A DNA stretch of 64,000 nucleotides from Bacteroidales bacterium (lineage in GTDB: Bacteria > Bacteroidota > Bacteroidia > Bacteroidales > UBA932). Below the pieces are notes generated by a model, which saw nothing but the letters and a program-made list of their open reading frames with translations, did no database searches and was not told where the DNA came from. Positions 26,986 to 36,396 of the stretch are shown in pieces. How positions within the stretch are numbered: the first letter of the stretch is position 1; the number at the start of each line of letters is the position of its first letter. The stretch covers positions 434,001 to 498,000 of the forward strand of contig JAFRRW010000011.1 of the NCBI GenBank assembly GCA_017427885.1, written 5' to 3'. The position numbers and the translations under genes were made by a program.

Positions 26986-27771
26986 ATGAAACGTCTTTTC
27001 TTCGCAGTTTTGGTGCTTTTCCTTGCCTGCGGCTGTTCACATAAAGAAGGCTGGTCCCTTGTGTGGATGGAAAATTTCGACGGTCAGGCCATCGACGAAA
27101 CCGTATGGTCCAGAATCAGGAAAGGACCGGACCCTTGGGATGACATGATGTCCAAGAGGCCGGACCTGGCTTATATCGAGGACGGGAATCTCGTCCTGCT
27201 TGGAAAGGTCAATGACGGCTCCGGTGGGGATACGACTGCTTTCGTCACCGGGGGTGTGTGGAGCAAAGGGAAGAAATCCTTCCAGCTTGCCAGATTTGAA
27301 ATTCGGGCAAAATTCAGCAGCACCGACGGGTTCTGGCCGGCCTTGTGGCTGATGCCGGACAACGATTCCCCGTGGCCCCTTTGTGGAGAAATCGACATCA
27401 TGGAACATTATGGCTTCGAACCCTTCGTCCATCAGACGATCCACTCCGATTATACGGTGAATGTCGATTCCCAAAACCCGCGGCATTATGCAGAAGCTGA
27501 AATAGACCTCAATGACTGGAACGTCTATGCCGCGGAAGTTTACAGGGACAGTGTATGCTTTTTCACGAACAACGTGAAATCATTTACTTATCCAAGGGTT
27601 GAAGGTAAGGAGAATCAGTTTCCCTGGGCAGACCAACCCTTCTTCATTATCCTGTCCAACCAGTTCCAAGGCGGAGAACCCGGATGCCAAGGAGCAAAAA
27701 AGGTTACCCATCCGGAACAGCTGCCTTCCGAACTGAAGGTTGACTGGATCAAGGTCTATGAATGGAAATAA
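26986..27771 (+). CDS. GH16 endo-beta-glucanase-like lipoprotein
   Basis: 261 residues with a lipobox (LACGC, near residue 17), so an acylated surface or periplasmic protein. The GH16 catalytic motif is E135-I-D-I-M-E140 (nucleophile and acid/base) within CGEIDIMEHYG; SSTDGFWPALWLMP precedes it and the C-terminal strand ends LKVDWIKVYEW. Family GH16 cleaves beta-1,3 or mixed beta-1,3/1,4 glucans, agarans and similar. It is followed 15 bp later by GH3, which can finish the oligosaccharides. No SusC/SusD genes are adjacent. Confidence 0.93.
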   Translation: MKRLFFAVLVLFLACGCSHKEGWSLVWMENFDGQAIDETVWSRIRKGPDPWDDMMSKRPDLAYIEDGNLVLLGKVNDGSGGDTTAFVTGGVWSKGKKSFQLARFEIRAKFSSTDGFWPALWLMPDNDSPWPLCGEIDIMEHYGFEPFVHQTIHSDYTVNVDSQNPRHYAEAEIDLNDWNVYAAEVYRDSVCFFTNNVKSFTYPRVEGKENQFPWADQPFFIILSNQFQGGEPGCQGAKKVTHPEQLPSELKVDWIKVYEWK

Positions 27772-27786
27772 TCATCGTTCAATAAT

Positions 27787-30336
27787 ATGAAAAAATCTTT
27801 TGTCTCCCTTTGCATAATTTCTGCCCTGTTCCTTTTCGGACAGAACCGGGCGGGAGCACAGAAACTTCCTTACCAGGATGAGAGCCTTTCCATACCGGAA
27901 AGGGTGGCCGACCTCCTCGGCAGGATGACCGTCGATGAGAAAATTGACCTTATGCGGTCCACTTCACCGGCTAATTCCAGACTCGGAATTGACAAGTATT
28001 ACCACGGGAACGAGGCCCTGCACGGTGTCGTCCGTCCCGGACGGTTCACAGTTTTCCCCCAAGCCATAGGACTGGCTTCTTCCTGGGATCCCGATCTGAT
28101 GCTCAAGGTCTCCACGGCCATCTCCGACGAGGCGAGAGCAAGGTGGAACGAGCTCGACCAGGGAAAACTCCAGACATTGTTTTACTCCGACGTGCTGACT
28201 TTCTGGTCCCCTACTGTAAATATGGCTAGGGATCCCCGCTGGGGAAGGACTCCGGAGACCTACGGAGAGGATCCGTTCCTGACCGGAGAGATGGGAACCG
28301 CCTTCGTAAGGGGGCTCCAGGGAGATGATCCGAGGTACCTCAAGGTCGTTTCAACACCGAAGCATTTCGCGGCGAACAACGAGGAGCATAACCGCCATCT
28401 CTGCGACGTGGTCGTTCCGGAGAAACAACTGAGGGAGTATTATCTTCCGGCCTACGAGGCCCTTGTCCGCAGGGGACACGCTGCCTCGATAATGGCCGCC
28501 TACAATGCCATCAACGGCATTCCCTGCTCCTGCAATCCCTGGCTGCTCACCAAGGTCCTGCGGGAAGACTGGGGATTTGACGGCTATGTGGTTTCCGACT
28601 GCGGCGGGGTAGTCCAGGTTCTCACGGCCCATAAGTTCGTAAAGAGGCCTGAAACGGCTGCGGCCCTGTGCCTGCAGGCCGGTTTGGACCTCGAATGCGG
28701 GGACAATTACTATGTCAAGCCTTTGAAGAGGGCTTATGAACTGGGGATGGTCACCGACGCCGACATAGACAGGGCGGCGGGACGCATACTGACCGCCAGG
28801 ATGCGCCTCGGCATCTTCGATTCCGGAGAAAATAATCCATATACCAAAATCTCCCCTGATGTCATCGGCAGCGAGAAACACCAGGAAATCGCCCTTCAGA
28901 TGGCAAGAGAATCCATCGTCCTCCTGAAGAATGACAGGAACCTGCTTCCCCTGAAAAAAGGGAAAGTGAAGTCTGTCGCTGTGGTTGGAATCAACGCCGG
29001 GTCCTGTGAGTTCGGGGACTACAGCGGAATGCCCGTTTCGGATCCTGTGTCCATCCTGGAAGGCATAACGGATGCTGCAGGCAAGGATATCAAGGTGTAT
29101 TACGCCCCTTGGAAATCCTCCGTAGACGGGATGGAAATCATCTCCCCGGAGTTCTTTCCGGACGGCCTGAAGGCCGAGTATTATGCCGGGCGGGAGCTTA
29201 AGGGTGAACCCTATGTAAGGACCGATGGCTGGATCAATTTCGAACCGCAGAACCAGCCGCCGGACCCGCATCTTCCGGAGATGCCGGTAAGCATACGGTG
29301 GACAGGAGACCTCTGTCCTTCCGTATCGGGAGAATATGAATTCAACTTCACGTCCGACGATGGCTGCCGTGTCTGGTTCGAGGATGAACTGGTTATCGAT
29401 GCCTGGAGGGGCCATTCCGTACGGGCTGATGCCTTCTCCAAGACTCTCGAGGCGGGACACAGGTACAAGATCGTGGCCGAATATTGGAACGACCGTGATT
29501 ATTCCATCGCGAGGCTGAGCTGGAGACCGCCCGTGACAGCGAAACAGGACCGGCTCGCCCTTTTCGGAAAGGCCGGGGAAATGGCCGCGAAGAGCGACGT
29601 GGTGATTGCCGTGATGGGCATCAACAAGACCATCGAGAGGGAAGGCAAGGACCGTGATTTCATAACCCTGCCGGAAGACCAGCAGGAGTTCCTGCGCGAA
29701 CTCAACAGGGTCAACCCCAACATCGTCCTGGTCCTTGTCGCCGGAAGCCCGATGTCAATATTATGGGAAGACAAGAACATCCCGGCTATCGTCAATGCCT
29801 GGTATCCCGGCGAAAAGGGTGGAACCGCCGTCGCAGAGGTCCTCTTCGGTGACTACAATCCCGCCGGAAGGCTTCCCGTCACCTGCCACAACCGGATCGA
29901 AGACCTTCCGGACTTCGGGGATTACGACATAACCAAACGCACCTACAAATACTTCGACGGCGACGTCCTGTATCCTTTCGGTTTCGGTCTGAGCTATACC
30001 TCTTTCAAGTATTCAGACCTCAAGGTAAGGGATCGCGGGGAGAACGTAGATGTGACATTTACCCTGAAGAATGCCGGCAAATACGACGGGGACGAGGTCG
30101 CCCAGGTCTATGTCCGCCTGCCGGAATATGAAGGCAAGGCCCCCGTCAAGGAGCTTCGCGGCTTCAGGAGGGTTCATCTGAAGAGGGGAGAAACCAAAAC
30201 TGTCACTGTCCCCCTGAGACGCGAAGACCTCCGCTATTGGAGCGAAACGCAGAACAGGTTCGTCATTCCTGAAGGGCTTCCCACGGTGATGGTGGGAGCC
30301 TCCTCGGCCGACATCCGCCTTCAGACAGAATGGTGA
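27787..30336 (+). CDS. GH3 beta-glycosidase with inserted PA14 domain
   Basis: 849 residues, signal peptide ending near RAGAQK. Order: GH3 N-terminal barrel with HGNEALHGV and MARDPRWGRTPETYGEDPFL, nucleophile D271 in GYVVSDCGG, then the alpha/beta sandwich, a PA14 domain at about 455-580 (FPDGLKAEYYAGREL to DYSIARLSW) and a C-terminal fibronectin III-like domain. The SDCGG nucleophile loop and NEALHGV are more like the beta-xylosidase/arabinofuranosidase branch than beta-glucosidases. Partner GH16 favours beta-glucan instead, so the substrate stays open. Same operon as GH16. Confidence 0.93.
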   Translation: MKKSFVSLCIISALFLFGQNRAGAQKLPYQDESLSIPERVADLLGRMTVDEKIDLMRSTSPANSRLGIDKYYHGNEALHGVVRPGRFTVFPQAIGLASSWDPDLMLKVSTAISDEARARWNELDQGKLQTLFYSDVLTFWSPTVNMARDPRWGRTPETYGEDPFLTGEMGTAFVRGLQGDDPRYLKVVSTPKHFAANNEEHNRHLCDVVVPEKQLREYYLPAYEALVRRGHAASIMAAYNAINGIPCSCNPWLLTKVLREDWGFDGYVVSDCGGVVQVLTAHKFVKRPETAAALCLQAGLDLECGDNYYVKPLKRAYELGMVTDADIDRAAGRILTARMRLGIFDSGENNPYTKISPDVIGSEKHQEIALQMARESIVLLKNDRNLLPLKKGKVKSVAVVGINAGSCEFGDYSGMPVSDPVSILEGITDAAGKDIKVYYAPWKSSVDGMEIISPEFFPDGLKAEYYAGRELKGEPYVRTDGWINFEPQNQPPDPHLPEMPVSIRWTGDLCPSVSGEYEFNFTSDDGCRVWFEDELVIDAWRGHSVRADAFSKTLEAGHRYKIVAEYWNDRDYSIARLSWRPPVTAKQDRLALFGKAGEMAAKSDVVIAVMGINKTIEREGKDRDFITLPEDQQEFLRELNRVNPNIVLVLVAGSPMSILWEDKNIPAIVNAWYPGEKGGTAVAEVLFGDYNPAGRLPVTCHNRIEDLPDFGDYDITKRTYKYFDGDVLYPFGFGLSYTSFKYSDLKVRDRGENVDVTFTLKNAGKYDGDEVAQVYVRLPEYEGKAPVKELRGFRRVHLKRGETKTVTVPLRREDLRYWSETQNRFVIPEGLPTVMVGASSADIRLQTEW

Positions 30337-30342
30337 TGCAGT

Positions 30343-32181
30343 TTACTTGATTTCCCGGGATGTCGCTATGACGTCCCGGTTTATTTCATACACCCTGGAA
30401 ATGTCCATCTTCTCCACGGCGCGGTCAAAGGTCACCAGGCCGTTCACCTCGTGTTCCAGGTCGGTGGTCTGGGTGTAGATGGCGCAGGAAAGGCCGAAAT
30501 ACTTCATCATCTGCTCCACTTCGCTCAGCAGGTAGACATAGGTGTCCGTAAGCTGTTTGGATGATGTCATCATCTCATAGGCGTCGTTGCGTACCGGCCA
30601 CATATGGCCGCGGACGAACATTCCTTTTCCGCCGAACTCCCCAAGCGAAGCAGCCCTGGTTTCCGACGGTTTCGGCATATCCCTGGGCGTTATCCGTCCA
30701 TAGGTGTGGATGTCCATGAAATCGCCGTTACCGGGGTCGCCGTATGCCTTGCGGTAACGCGGAGCATAGTTGTAGCCGGTGTTCCCGTTCACCCATCTGG
30801 TAGGATCGAAAACCTTTGTCTCGTCCGTGATCTCCTTTACGTCGAAGGCGCCCCAGTTCTCGTTGAAAGGCACCCAGGTTACAATGCTGGGACAGCTCAT
30901 ATGCTGTTCCATTATCACCTTCCATTCGCGGCGGAATTCGTTTCGGACCGCCAGGGAATCTGCGCCGTCGGGCTCCCAGATGTTGGGCATGTCCTGCCAG
31001 ACCATCAGGCCCATCTTGTCGCAATGGTAGTACCAGCGCTGCGGCTCCACCTTTATGTGTTTGCGGATCAGGTTGAAACCAGCCCTCTTGGCAAGTTTGA
31101 TGTCATAGGCGAGGGCCTCGTCGGTGGGGGCGGTAAAGACTCCGTCCGGCCAGTATCCCTGGTCCAGGGGGCCCAGCTGGAACACGAACTCCCCGTTAAG
31201 AAGGGGGCGCATTATGCCGTTCACCTTCCCGAGGGAGCAGGATCGCATTCCGAAATACGAGACCACCTCATCACTTACCTTTCCCTTGCGGTCCGACAGC
31301 CGTATCTTCAGGTCGTAAAGGAACGGGTCGTCAGGACTCCAAAGACGGACGTCCCTGAGGGACAGGTAGAATTTCGAGTTGGTTTCGCCCTTTCCTCCCG
31401 CCACACGGACTCCGTCTGCGAACGCTTCCGCCTCAACGGACGCTCCGGCATCGCTGAAAACGGTGATTTCCAGGCGTTTGTTCTCCACGTCCGGAATCAG
31501 GCGCAGGGACGTGGCATGCACCTTTTCCACCGGCTCAAGCCACACGGTCTGCCATATCCCGGAATTCCAGGTGTAGTCGCCGCGCTCCCCGTTCTTGCCG
31601 CAGGGGGTGCGGCCGTCGTTGGTATCATAGGCCGCCACCACGAGATCGTTCCCTCCCTTTCTCAGATATTCCGTAATATTGAAACAGAAGGCATCGTAAC
31701 TGCCTTTATGAGAACCTACCTTCTTCCCGTTCACGAACACAACCGCTTCGTGGTCGACGGCTCCGAAGTGCAGAAGTATGTCCTTTCCCTTCCAATTGCC
31801 CGGAATCTCGAAGGTCCTGTGGTACCACAGGTTTATCTCCTGTTTGCGCTTTATTCCGGAAAGGTCGGATTCCGCGGGGAACGGAACCCTTATCTTCTCC
31901 GTCTTCCCATTAAAAGAAGGTACTTTGACGGCCTCTTGGGCGGAAGGGGCGTCCTGACCGCCGACGTAGTCCCAGAGCCCGTTCAGGCAAAGCCATTCTC
32001 CGCGAACCATCTGGGGACGGGGATATTCGTTCAGCGGCACTTCCGCGGCCAGGGCCTCGGCGCTCCAGGGTGTGGGCAGCGTAAATGACGAGAGGTCCTG
32101 TGCCACTGTATTGCCATATATGAACAAAACCGCAAACAGCACCGCCACAGGATGCTTATATGATAATCTCTTGGTTCTCAT
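30343..32181 (-). CDS. GH2 glycoside hydrolase (beta-galactosidase/glucuronidase family)
   Basis: 612 residues with a signal peptide (ends near YGNTVAQD). Sugar-binding jelly roll ([40 protein letters not shown]), immunoglobulin-like domain, then the TIM barrel with acid/base E441 in WVPFNENWG and a nucleophile Glu near residue 515 in SLGEFGGKG. It is shorter than full beta-galactosidases (no C-terminal domains), as many Bacteroidales GH2 are. Convergent with GH3 (6 bp between stop codons), suggesting one polysaccharide locus read from both ends. Confidence 0.92.
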   Translation of the reverse strand: MRTKRLSYKHPVAVLFAVLFIYGNTVAQDLSSFTLPTPWSAEALAAEVPLNEYPRPQMVRGEWLCLNGLWDYVGGQDAPSAQEAVKVPSFNGKTEKIRVPFPAESDLSGIKRKQEINLWYHRTFEIPGNWKGKDILLHFGAVDHEAVVFVNGKKVGSHKGSYDAFCFNITEYLRKGGNDLVVAAYDTNDGRTPCGKNGERGDYTWNSGIWQTVWLEPVEKVHATSLRLIPDVENKRLEITVFSDAGASVEAEAFADGVRVAGGKGETNSKFYLSLRDVRLWSPDDPFLYDLKIRLSDRKGKVSDEVVSYFGMRSCSLGKVNGIMRPLLNGEFVFQLGPLDQGYWPDGVFTAPTDEALAYDIKLAKRAGFNLIRKHIKVEPQRWYYHCDKMGLMVWQDMPNIWEPDGADSLAVRNEFRREWKVIMEQHMSCPSIVTWVPFNENWGAFDVKEITDETKVFDPTRWVNGNTGYNYAPRYRKAYGDPGNGDFMDIHTYGRITPRDMPKPSETRAASLGEFGGKGMFVRGHMWPVRNDAYEMMTSSKQLTDTYVYLLSEVEQMMKYFGLSCAIYTQTTDLEHEVNGLVTFDRAVEKMDISRVYEINRDVIATSREIK

Positions 32182-32204
32182 ATACTTTTCTTTTGGATAA
32201 GGAC

Positions 32205-32242
32205 ATAAAAAACAATCGGAGGCACCGAAACCGGCACCTCCG
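32205..32242 (-). terminator. Rho-independent terminator of ppiD
   Basis: On the minus strand CGGAGG (32242-32237) pairs with CCTCCG (32222-32217), with an inner CCG/CGG stem, followed by ATTGTTTTTTATG. It lies 24 bp after the ppiD stop codon. Confidence 0.75.
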
Positions 32243-32265
32243 AAAGATATGAAAAAAATTTGATT

Positions 32266-34362
32266 CTAGAAGAACCTCGCCCTGTTGTCCTTGACGTCGG
32301 CGTCCTGCATCATAACCGGCAGAAGCATCTGGGTGTCATAGGTCTGGTAACGGTCGGCCATGTTCTTGGCATCCTCCTCGGTGAAGAAGGTTCCCGTATC
32401 GCGGCCGTTCACCCTGAAGACATAGGCTCCGACTATGCCGGGGACCGGGCCGCAGACCTCGTTGAGAGGGGCGACGCTCACCGCGCCGGCAAACCTGGGA
32501 TCGGTAGTCTGTCCCTGGAGGGAGGAGAAGGTAAGGGCGGGGATGTTGCTGATGGTGGTGTGGAGGGTATCGGCGATGGTCTCGAGGTCGGTGAGGCCCG
32601 CTATCTTTTCGGCAACCCTCTCGGCATTCTTCACGCTCGCCTTGTCGGCATAGAGCCGGTCGGAAATGTTGGTTGCAACTTCCTGGAGGGGGGCGATGCC
32701 TTCCTTGTGGGCCCCGTCGACGGCCACCACGAAGAAGTAGTTGTTGTCCACGGTGATGATGTTGGACACCTTTCCGGGCTTGTTGTCGAACGCCCAGCGG
32801 GTGACCTCCTTGGCATGGTCGATGGCACCGTAGGAAGAGGTGGCCTCAGTGATGCCGGGCATGGTATGGGAATAAACCCCGAGGGAGTCGACGGCCTTCT
32901 TGTAGTTCTCAAGTTTCCCGGCGGAAAGGGTTGCGAGCCTGTTGGCCTGGGAATAATAGTCGTTGAAGGTCTCCTTGCTTGCAAGGGCGGTCTTGGAGAG
33001 GATCGCAACCTGCTTCTTCTGGATGGGAGCGGTCTTCTTGACAACCTCTACGACGTGGGTGCCGTACTGGGTCTTGAGGACGAAAGGCTTGCCGGTGTTG
33101 GCGGTGATGACCGACTCGAAGCCTGGAATCATATAGTTCTGGGTAAGCCAGCCGATGCATCCGAGTTCTCCGTCATAGGCGGAATTCTTGTCCGCGGAGT
33201 ATTCGGAAACGAGGTTCGTGAAGTTCTCTCCCTTGGCAAGGACGGTGACAAGGCTGTCGGCAATCTTGTCAACGCCTTCTCCCTGAAGAAGGATGTGCCT
33301 GACATAAGCGGAGTCGGGTATCATCTTGGTGTCCATCACGCGAGCCGCATAGTACACGTTGTTGGCGGTGTATATGGGGGAGGTGCCGGCAGGGTTGTTT
33401 CCGAAGACGAACTCATCGATTTCCTTGTTGACGGGAACCAGGTCTCCGGCCTTGTACCAATAGGTGGAATAGGAGGACTCGGAGTTCCTGGATAGGAAGG
33501 TCTTGAGGTTGTCCGTGGCCTTGAATTCCTCGTAGGCCTCGTTCATTCCGGCCTCGGCGGCGGCAATGTCGGCGTCGGAGGGCTTGACCTCGAAGACGAC
33601 GTATTCAATGTCGCGGGAAGCGCTCTGGCGGAAGAAGTCCTTGTGGTTCTTGTAGTAGTCGCGGATCTCGTCCTTGGTAACGACTATGGTGGTGTCCCTT
33701 TCGAACGGGATGGGGACCATCACGAAATCGACGTCGTTGGTGGTGTTGCTTTCCTCCACAAGCCTGTTCTTCATCAAAGGAGTCTGGAAGTTGCTGGCCG
33801 AGAAAAGGGAGAAGTATTTGTCGTAGAAGGCCTCTGTGTAGACGGAGGTCTGGAGCCAGTTCCAGAACAGCTTGAGGTCACCGGTCTGGTCGGTGGCTAT
33901 GTTCTGGACGAACTGCGATACCCTTTCAGGGGAGAACTTGCCGCTTTCGTCGTAGAAGAGAGGCTGTTGGGAGATGATGGGGCTCACCATGTCGCCGGTC
34001 GTGAGGTTGACGACCTCGTCGTCGCCGACGTTGATGCCTGCAGCCTTCGCGTTCTTGATGAACAGGTATTTGTCAATGAACGACTGCCAGGCGCTGTTCC
34101 TTATCTGCTCCTGCTCCTGTTCGGTGTGGGAGGAGGTCCCGGAAACTATCTCGCTGATCCTGGAATATTTGTCCGCGCTCTCGCTGAAATCGGTGTAGGG
34201 GATGGCCTTTCCGGCGATCTCGCCGACGTCGTTCTTGGAGGACATGTTGTTCACAGCGGAGAGAAGTTCGCTGGGGTCGATGATAAAGGAGAGAAGGCCG
34301 AGTGCGATTATTATGGATGCCGCAAGGCCGAATTTGACACGGATTTTTTCAAGTACCGCCAT
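32266..34362 (-). CDS. ppiD: Membrane-anchored peptidyl-prolyl isomerase, PpiD/SurA type
   Basis: 698 residues. One N-terminal membrane helix (LAASIIIALGLLSFII), a long SurA-like helical chaperone region (residues 60-250), a parvulin domain around residues 335-440 (AYVRHILLQGEG, FTNLVSEYSADKNSAYDGEL, GCIGWL, FVLKTQYGTHVVEV) and a second, less clear PPIase-like segment. Role: folding chaperone for exported outer-membrane proteins. The 74-bp gap to lptC holds no obvious gene. Confidence 0.92.
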   Translation of the reverse strand: MAVLEKIRVKFGLAASIIIALGLLSFIIDPSELLSAVNNMSSKNDVGEIAGKAIPYTDFSESADKYSRISEIVSGTSSHTEQEQEQIRNSAWQSFIDKYLFIKNAKAAGINVGDDEVVNLTTGDMVSPIISQQPLFYDESGKFSPERVSQFVQNIATDQTGDLKLFWNWLQTSVYTEAFYDKYFSLFSASNFQTPLMKNRLVEESNTTNDVDFVMVPIPFERDTTIVVTKDEIRDYYKNHKDFFRQSASRDIEYVVFEVKPSDADIAAAEAGMNEAYEEFKATDNLKTFLSRNSESSYSTYWYKAGDLVPVNKEIDEFVFGNNPAGTSPIYTANNVYYAARVMDTKMIPDSAYVRHILLQGEGVDKIADSLVTVLAKGENFTNLVSEYSADKNSAYDGELGCIGWLTQNYMIPGFESVITANTGKPFVLKTQYGTHVVEVVKKTAPIQKKQVAILSKTALASKETFNDYYSQANRLATLSAGKLENYKKAVDSLGVYSHTMPGITEATSSYGAIDHAKEVTRWAFDNKPGKVSNIITVDNNYFFVVAVDGAHKEGIAPLQEVATNISDRLYADKASVKNAERVAEKIAGLTDLETIADTLHTTISNIPALTFSSLQGQTTDPRFAGAVSVAPLNEVCGPVPGIVGAYVFRVNGRDTGTFFTEEDAKNMADRYQTYDTQMLLPVMMQDADVKDNRARFF

Positions 34363-34436
34363 ATCTGAATCAACTTTTAATTTCTGTCTGTTTTATAATT
34401 GGGCTGCGAAGATAAGTATTTTTCGAAAAACAATCA

Positions 34437-35066
34437 CTATTTTTTAAGAAAGGGCCCTATAAAATTCACGGAATCAATGACAACGGCCGTCGTGTCCCTG
34501 CCAACGATCCCGAAACTGTCGAAAGGTTTGTAGATGATGGAATTCCTCGCCCTTTCGTCCGACCGCATCCCCACTCCCTGCATGAATCCGTCCGGGGAAT
34601 ACAGCCTTACGTAGCAGTCGGTGTATATCTCCCCCTTCTGCCTGTCCCAGAATATCGTGTCCGTCTCCATTGTCTCCCTTTTCAATATATTCTGAATCAC
34701 CACGTTCCCGAAGGCGGACCATATTTCATACTTACCCTTGTTTCCCTGCTCGTGGAGGGCGTCGTCGGCCAGGATCATGGTCTCGAGGAGACCCTCTTCG
34801 TTGTAGCCGTAGAGTTCCACCCCCAACGGGAATTTCTCATAGGAGGAAGTGTCGGTGACATATCTTTCCATTACCTCCGCTTCAACCCTGAACTGCAGGC
34901 CGCCGTCGGTGGTCTGGACGATAAACATGCTGTCTATGGTCTGGAGAGGGGTCCTGTTCAGGTCGAGTTTGTCGGCCGTGGAGAGTTTACGGTTGCACGA
35001 AAAAAAGATGAAAGCAACCGCCAGGGCGGTTGCCGTCATCTTGGTGAATGTTCCCTGTTTTCCCAA
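34437..35066 (-). CDS. lptC: LPS export protein LptC
   Basis: 209 residues from a TTG at 35066 three bases after the TPR gene; an ATG at 35039 gives a 200-residue form without the basic n-region. Lipobox FIFFSCNRK predicts a lipoprotein. Beta-strand pattern and motifs such as MERYVTDTSSYEKFPLGVEL, GKYEIWSAFGNVVI and TDTIFWDRQKGEIYTD match the LptC jelly roll, which hands lipopolysaccharide from LptB2FG to LptA in the periplasm. Neighbours are envelope genes. Confidence 0.88.
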   Translation of the reverse strand: MGKQGTFTKMTATALAVAFIFFSCNRKLSTADKLDLNRTPLQTIDSMFIVQTTDGGLQFRVEAEVMERYVTDTSSYEKFPLGVELYGYNEEGLLETMILADDALHEQGNKGKYEIWSAFGNVVIQNILKRETMETDTIFWDRQKGEIYTDCYVRLYSPDGFMQGVGMRSDERARNSIIYKPFDSFGIVGRDTTAVVIDSVNFIGPFLKK

Positions 35067-35069
35067 TTT

Positions 35070-36392
35070 TTAGTTCTGGGTTCTGACCGTCGTGGTGGCC
35101 CTCATCCCGCCGCAGGCAACGGTGTAGGACTGGCCGTCGGTGACGTCATACATGAAGGCCTCCGCCTTCTGGGGGAAGTAGGCGCTGTACTGGCCGATGA
35201 GCCTGTTGCAGTCTTCCGTAAGCGAAGGGTCGGCGCTCTTGGCCTTGTGGAGGTAGTCAACAGCCACCCAATAAGGGGCGCGGGAACCGATGTATCCTCC
35301 GCCGCACTTGGTGGAGCCCCAGATCGTGCCGATCAGGTAGTAGCTCTTTCCGAGGTAGGAGGAATCGAGGTTGGCAGCCCTCGTGGCGGCATCGACGGCC
35401 TTGCCGTTGTTGCCGTTCTTGAAGGAAACGGTGGCAAGCTCGAACAGGTATCCGGCATCGGTGGCGGCGTCGGTCTCAGGAGATTCAATGGCCTCCTCAA
35501 GATACTTGACTGCGGCTGCGGTGTTGTTCCTGGAGTTGTTGAGCCTGTAGAGATAATAGGCCGCCGAAGCCGAAGGGTTGTTGTTATACATCGCGGTGAC
35601 CGCTTTTAGGAAGAGGTCGTTGTCCGTGCAGTCCTCGGCTATGGCCAGCATCTTCACGATGTTGTTCACGAGGTCCATGTCGTTGGGGTTGGCCTCGAAC
35701 CTGGGGGTGAACAGAGCCAGGAGATCCTGGCAGGAAGCTACCTTGCTGGTGATGAACAGTCCCTCGAGATCGGACCTGGCGTTGTCCCTCTGCTCAGCGT
35801 CGGCGTCGGTCTTGACCGGTGCCTTCTCGAGCAGGGCGAGGGAGTTCTCATAGGTCTTGAGAACGTCGTCGGTGGTGAGCTTGCCCTCGTTGAAACGCTT
35901 GATGGTGGCGTCCATATTGAGGAGAAGCAGGCTCGGACGGGTCTGTTCCTTGTTGGCCGCTATCACTTCCTGGAAGACCGAATAAAGTTTCTCAGGGTCG
36001 TCCTTCAGCAGGTTGGATGCGTCAAGGCCCTTGTTGTTCAGCGCGGTGACAGCATACGTGGGATAGTACTGGGCCCTGATGTCGTGGAGACTGAGGAGGG
36101 TGTCGATGAGTCCCTTCCTCGTGGCGGCGTCCTTCTCGGACCTGATAAGGTTCCTGATCAGTGTGGATCCGTCGAGGAGCATGTTCTGGCTTGCCGTAGG
36201 AGGGCAGAGCTTGAACGCCTTCCTCCAGTTGGGCAGGGCGTCGTCATAGCTCTTCTGCTTGAAGTAATCCTTGTAATAGGAGAGATACTTGATGCATTCG
36301 GCGCTGTCTTTTCCATATTTTCCCTGAGCCGACGCGTTCACGCCTGCAAGAACCATCGCGGCTGCGAGAAATGCCAAAATCAATTTTTTCAT
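35070..36392 (-). CDS. Exported TPR-repeat protein of the coaX-lptC cluster
   Basis: 440 residues, signal peptide ending NASAQGKYG. Helical throughout with TPR-like pairs (YKDYFKQKSYDDALPNWRKA, YYLYRLNNSRNNTAAAVKYL and ELATVSFKNGNNGKAVDAAT). No catalytic motif. TPR proteins at this position are conserved in Bacteroidales between the outer-membrane protein and lptC, but their function is not established to my knowledge. 3-4 bp gaps to both neighbours show an operon. Confidence 0.82.
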   Translation of the reverse strand: MKKLILAFLAAAMVLAGVNASAQGKYGKDSAECIKYLSYYKDYFKQKSYDDALPNWRKAFKLCPPTASQNMLLDGSTLIRNLIRSEKDAATRKGLIDTLLSLHDIRAQYYPTYAVTALNNKGLDASNLLKDDPEKLYSVFQEVIAANKEQTRPSLLLLNMDATIKRFNEGKLTTDDVLKTYENSLALLEKAPVKTDADAEQRDNARSDLEGLFITSKVASCQDLLALFTPRFEANPNDMDLVNNIVKMLAIAEDCTDNDLFLKAVTAMYNNNPSASAAYYLYRLNNSRNNTAAAVKYLEEAIESPETDAATDAGYLFELATVSFKNGNNGKAVDAATRAANLDSSYLGKSYYLIGTIWGSTKCGGGYIGSRAPYWVAVDYLHKAKSADPSLTEDCNRLIGQYSAYFPQKAEAFMYDVTDGQSYTVACGGMRATTTVRTQN

Positions 36393-36396
36393 AATG

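Noticed and set aside
30604..32088. Long open frame on the plus strand opposite the GH2 gene
   Set aside because: Shadow of a real gene in G+C-rich coding sequence; no family features, and GH2 on the other strand has all catalytic motifs.
32260..33495. Long plus-strand frame opposite ppiD
   Set aside because: Antisense shadow, Gly/Val-rich; ppiD is clearly the coding strand.
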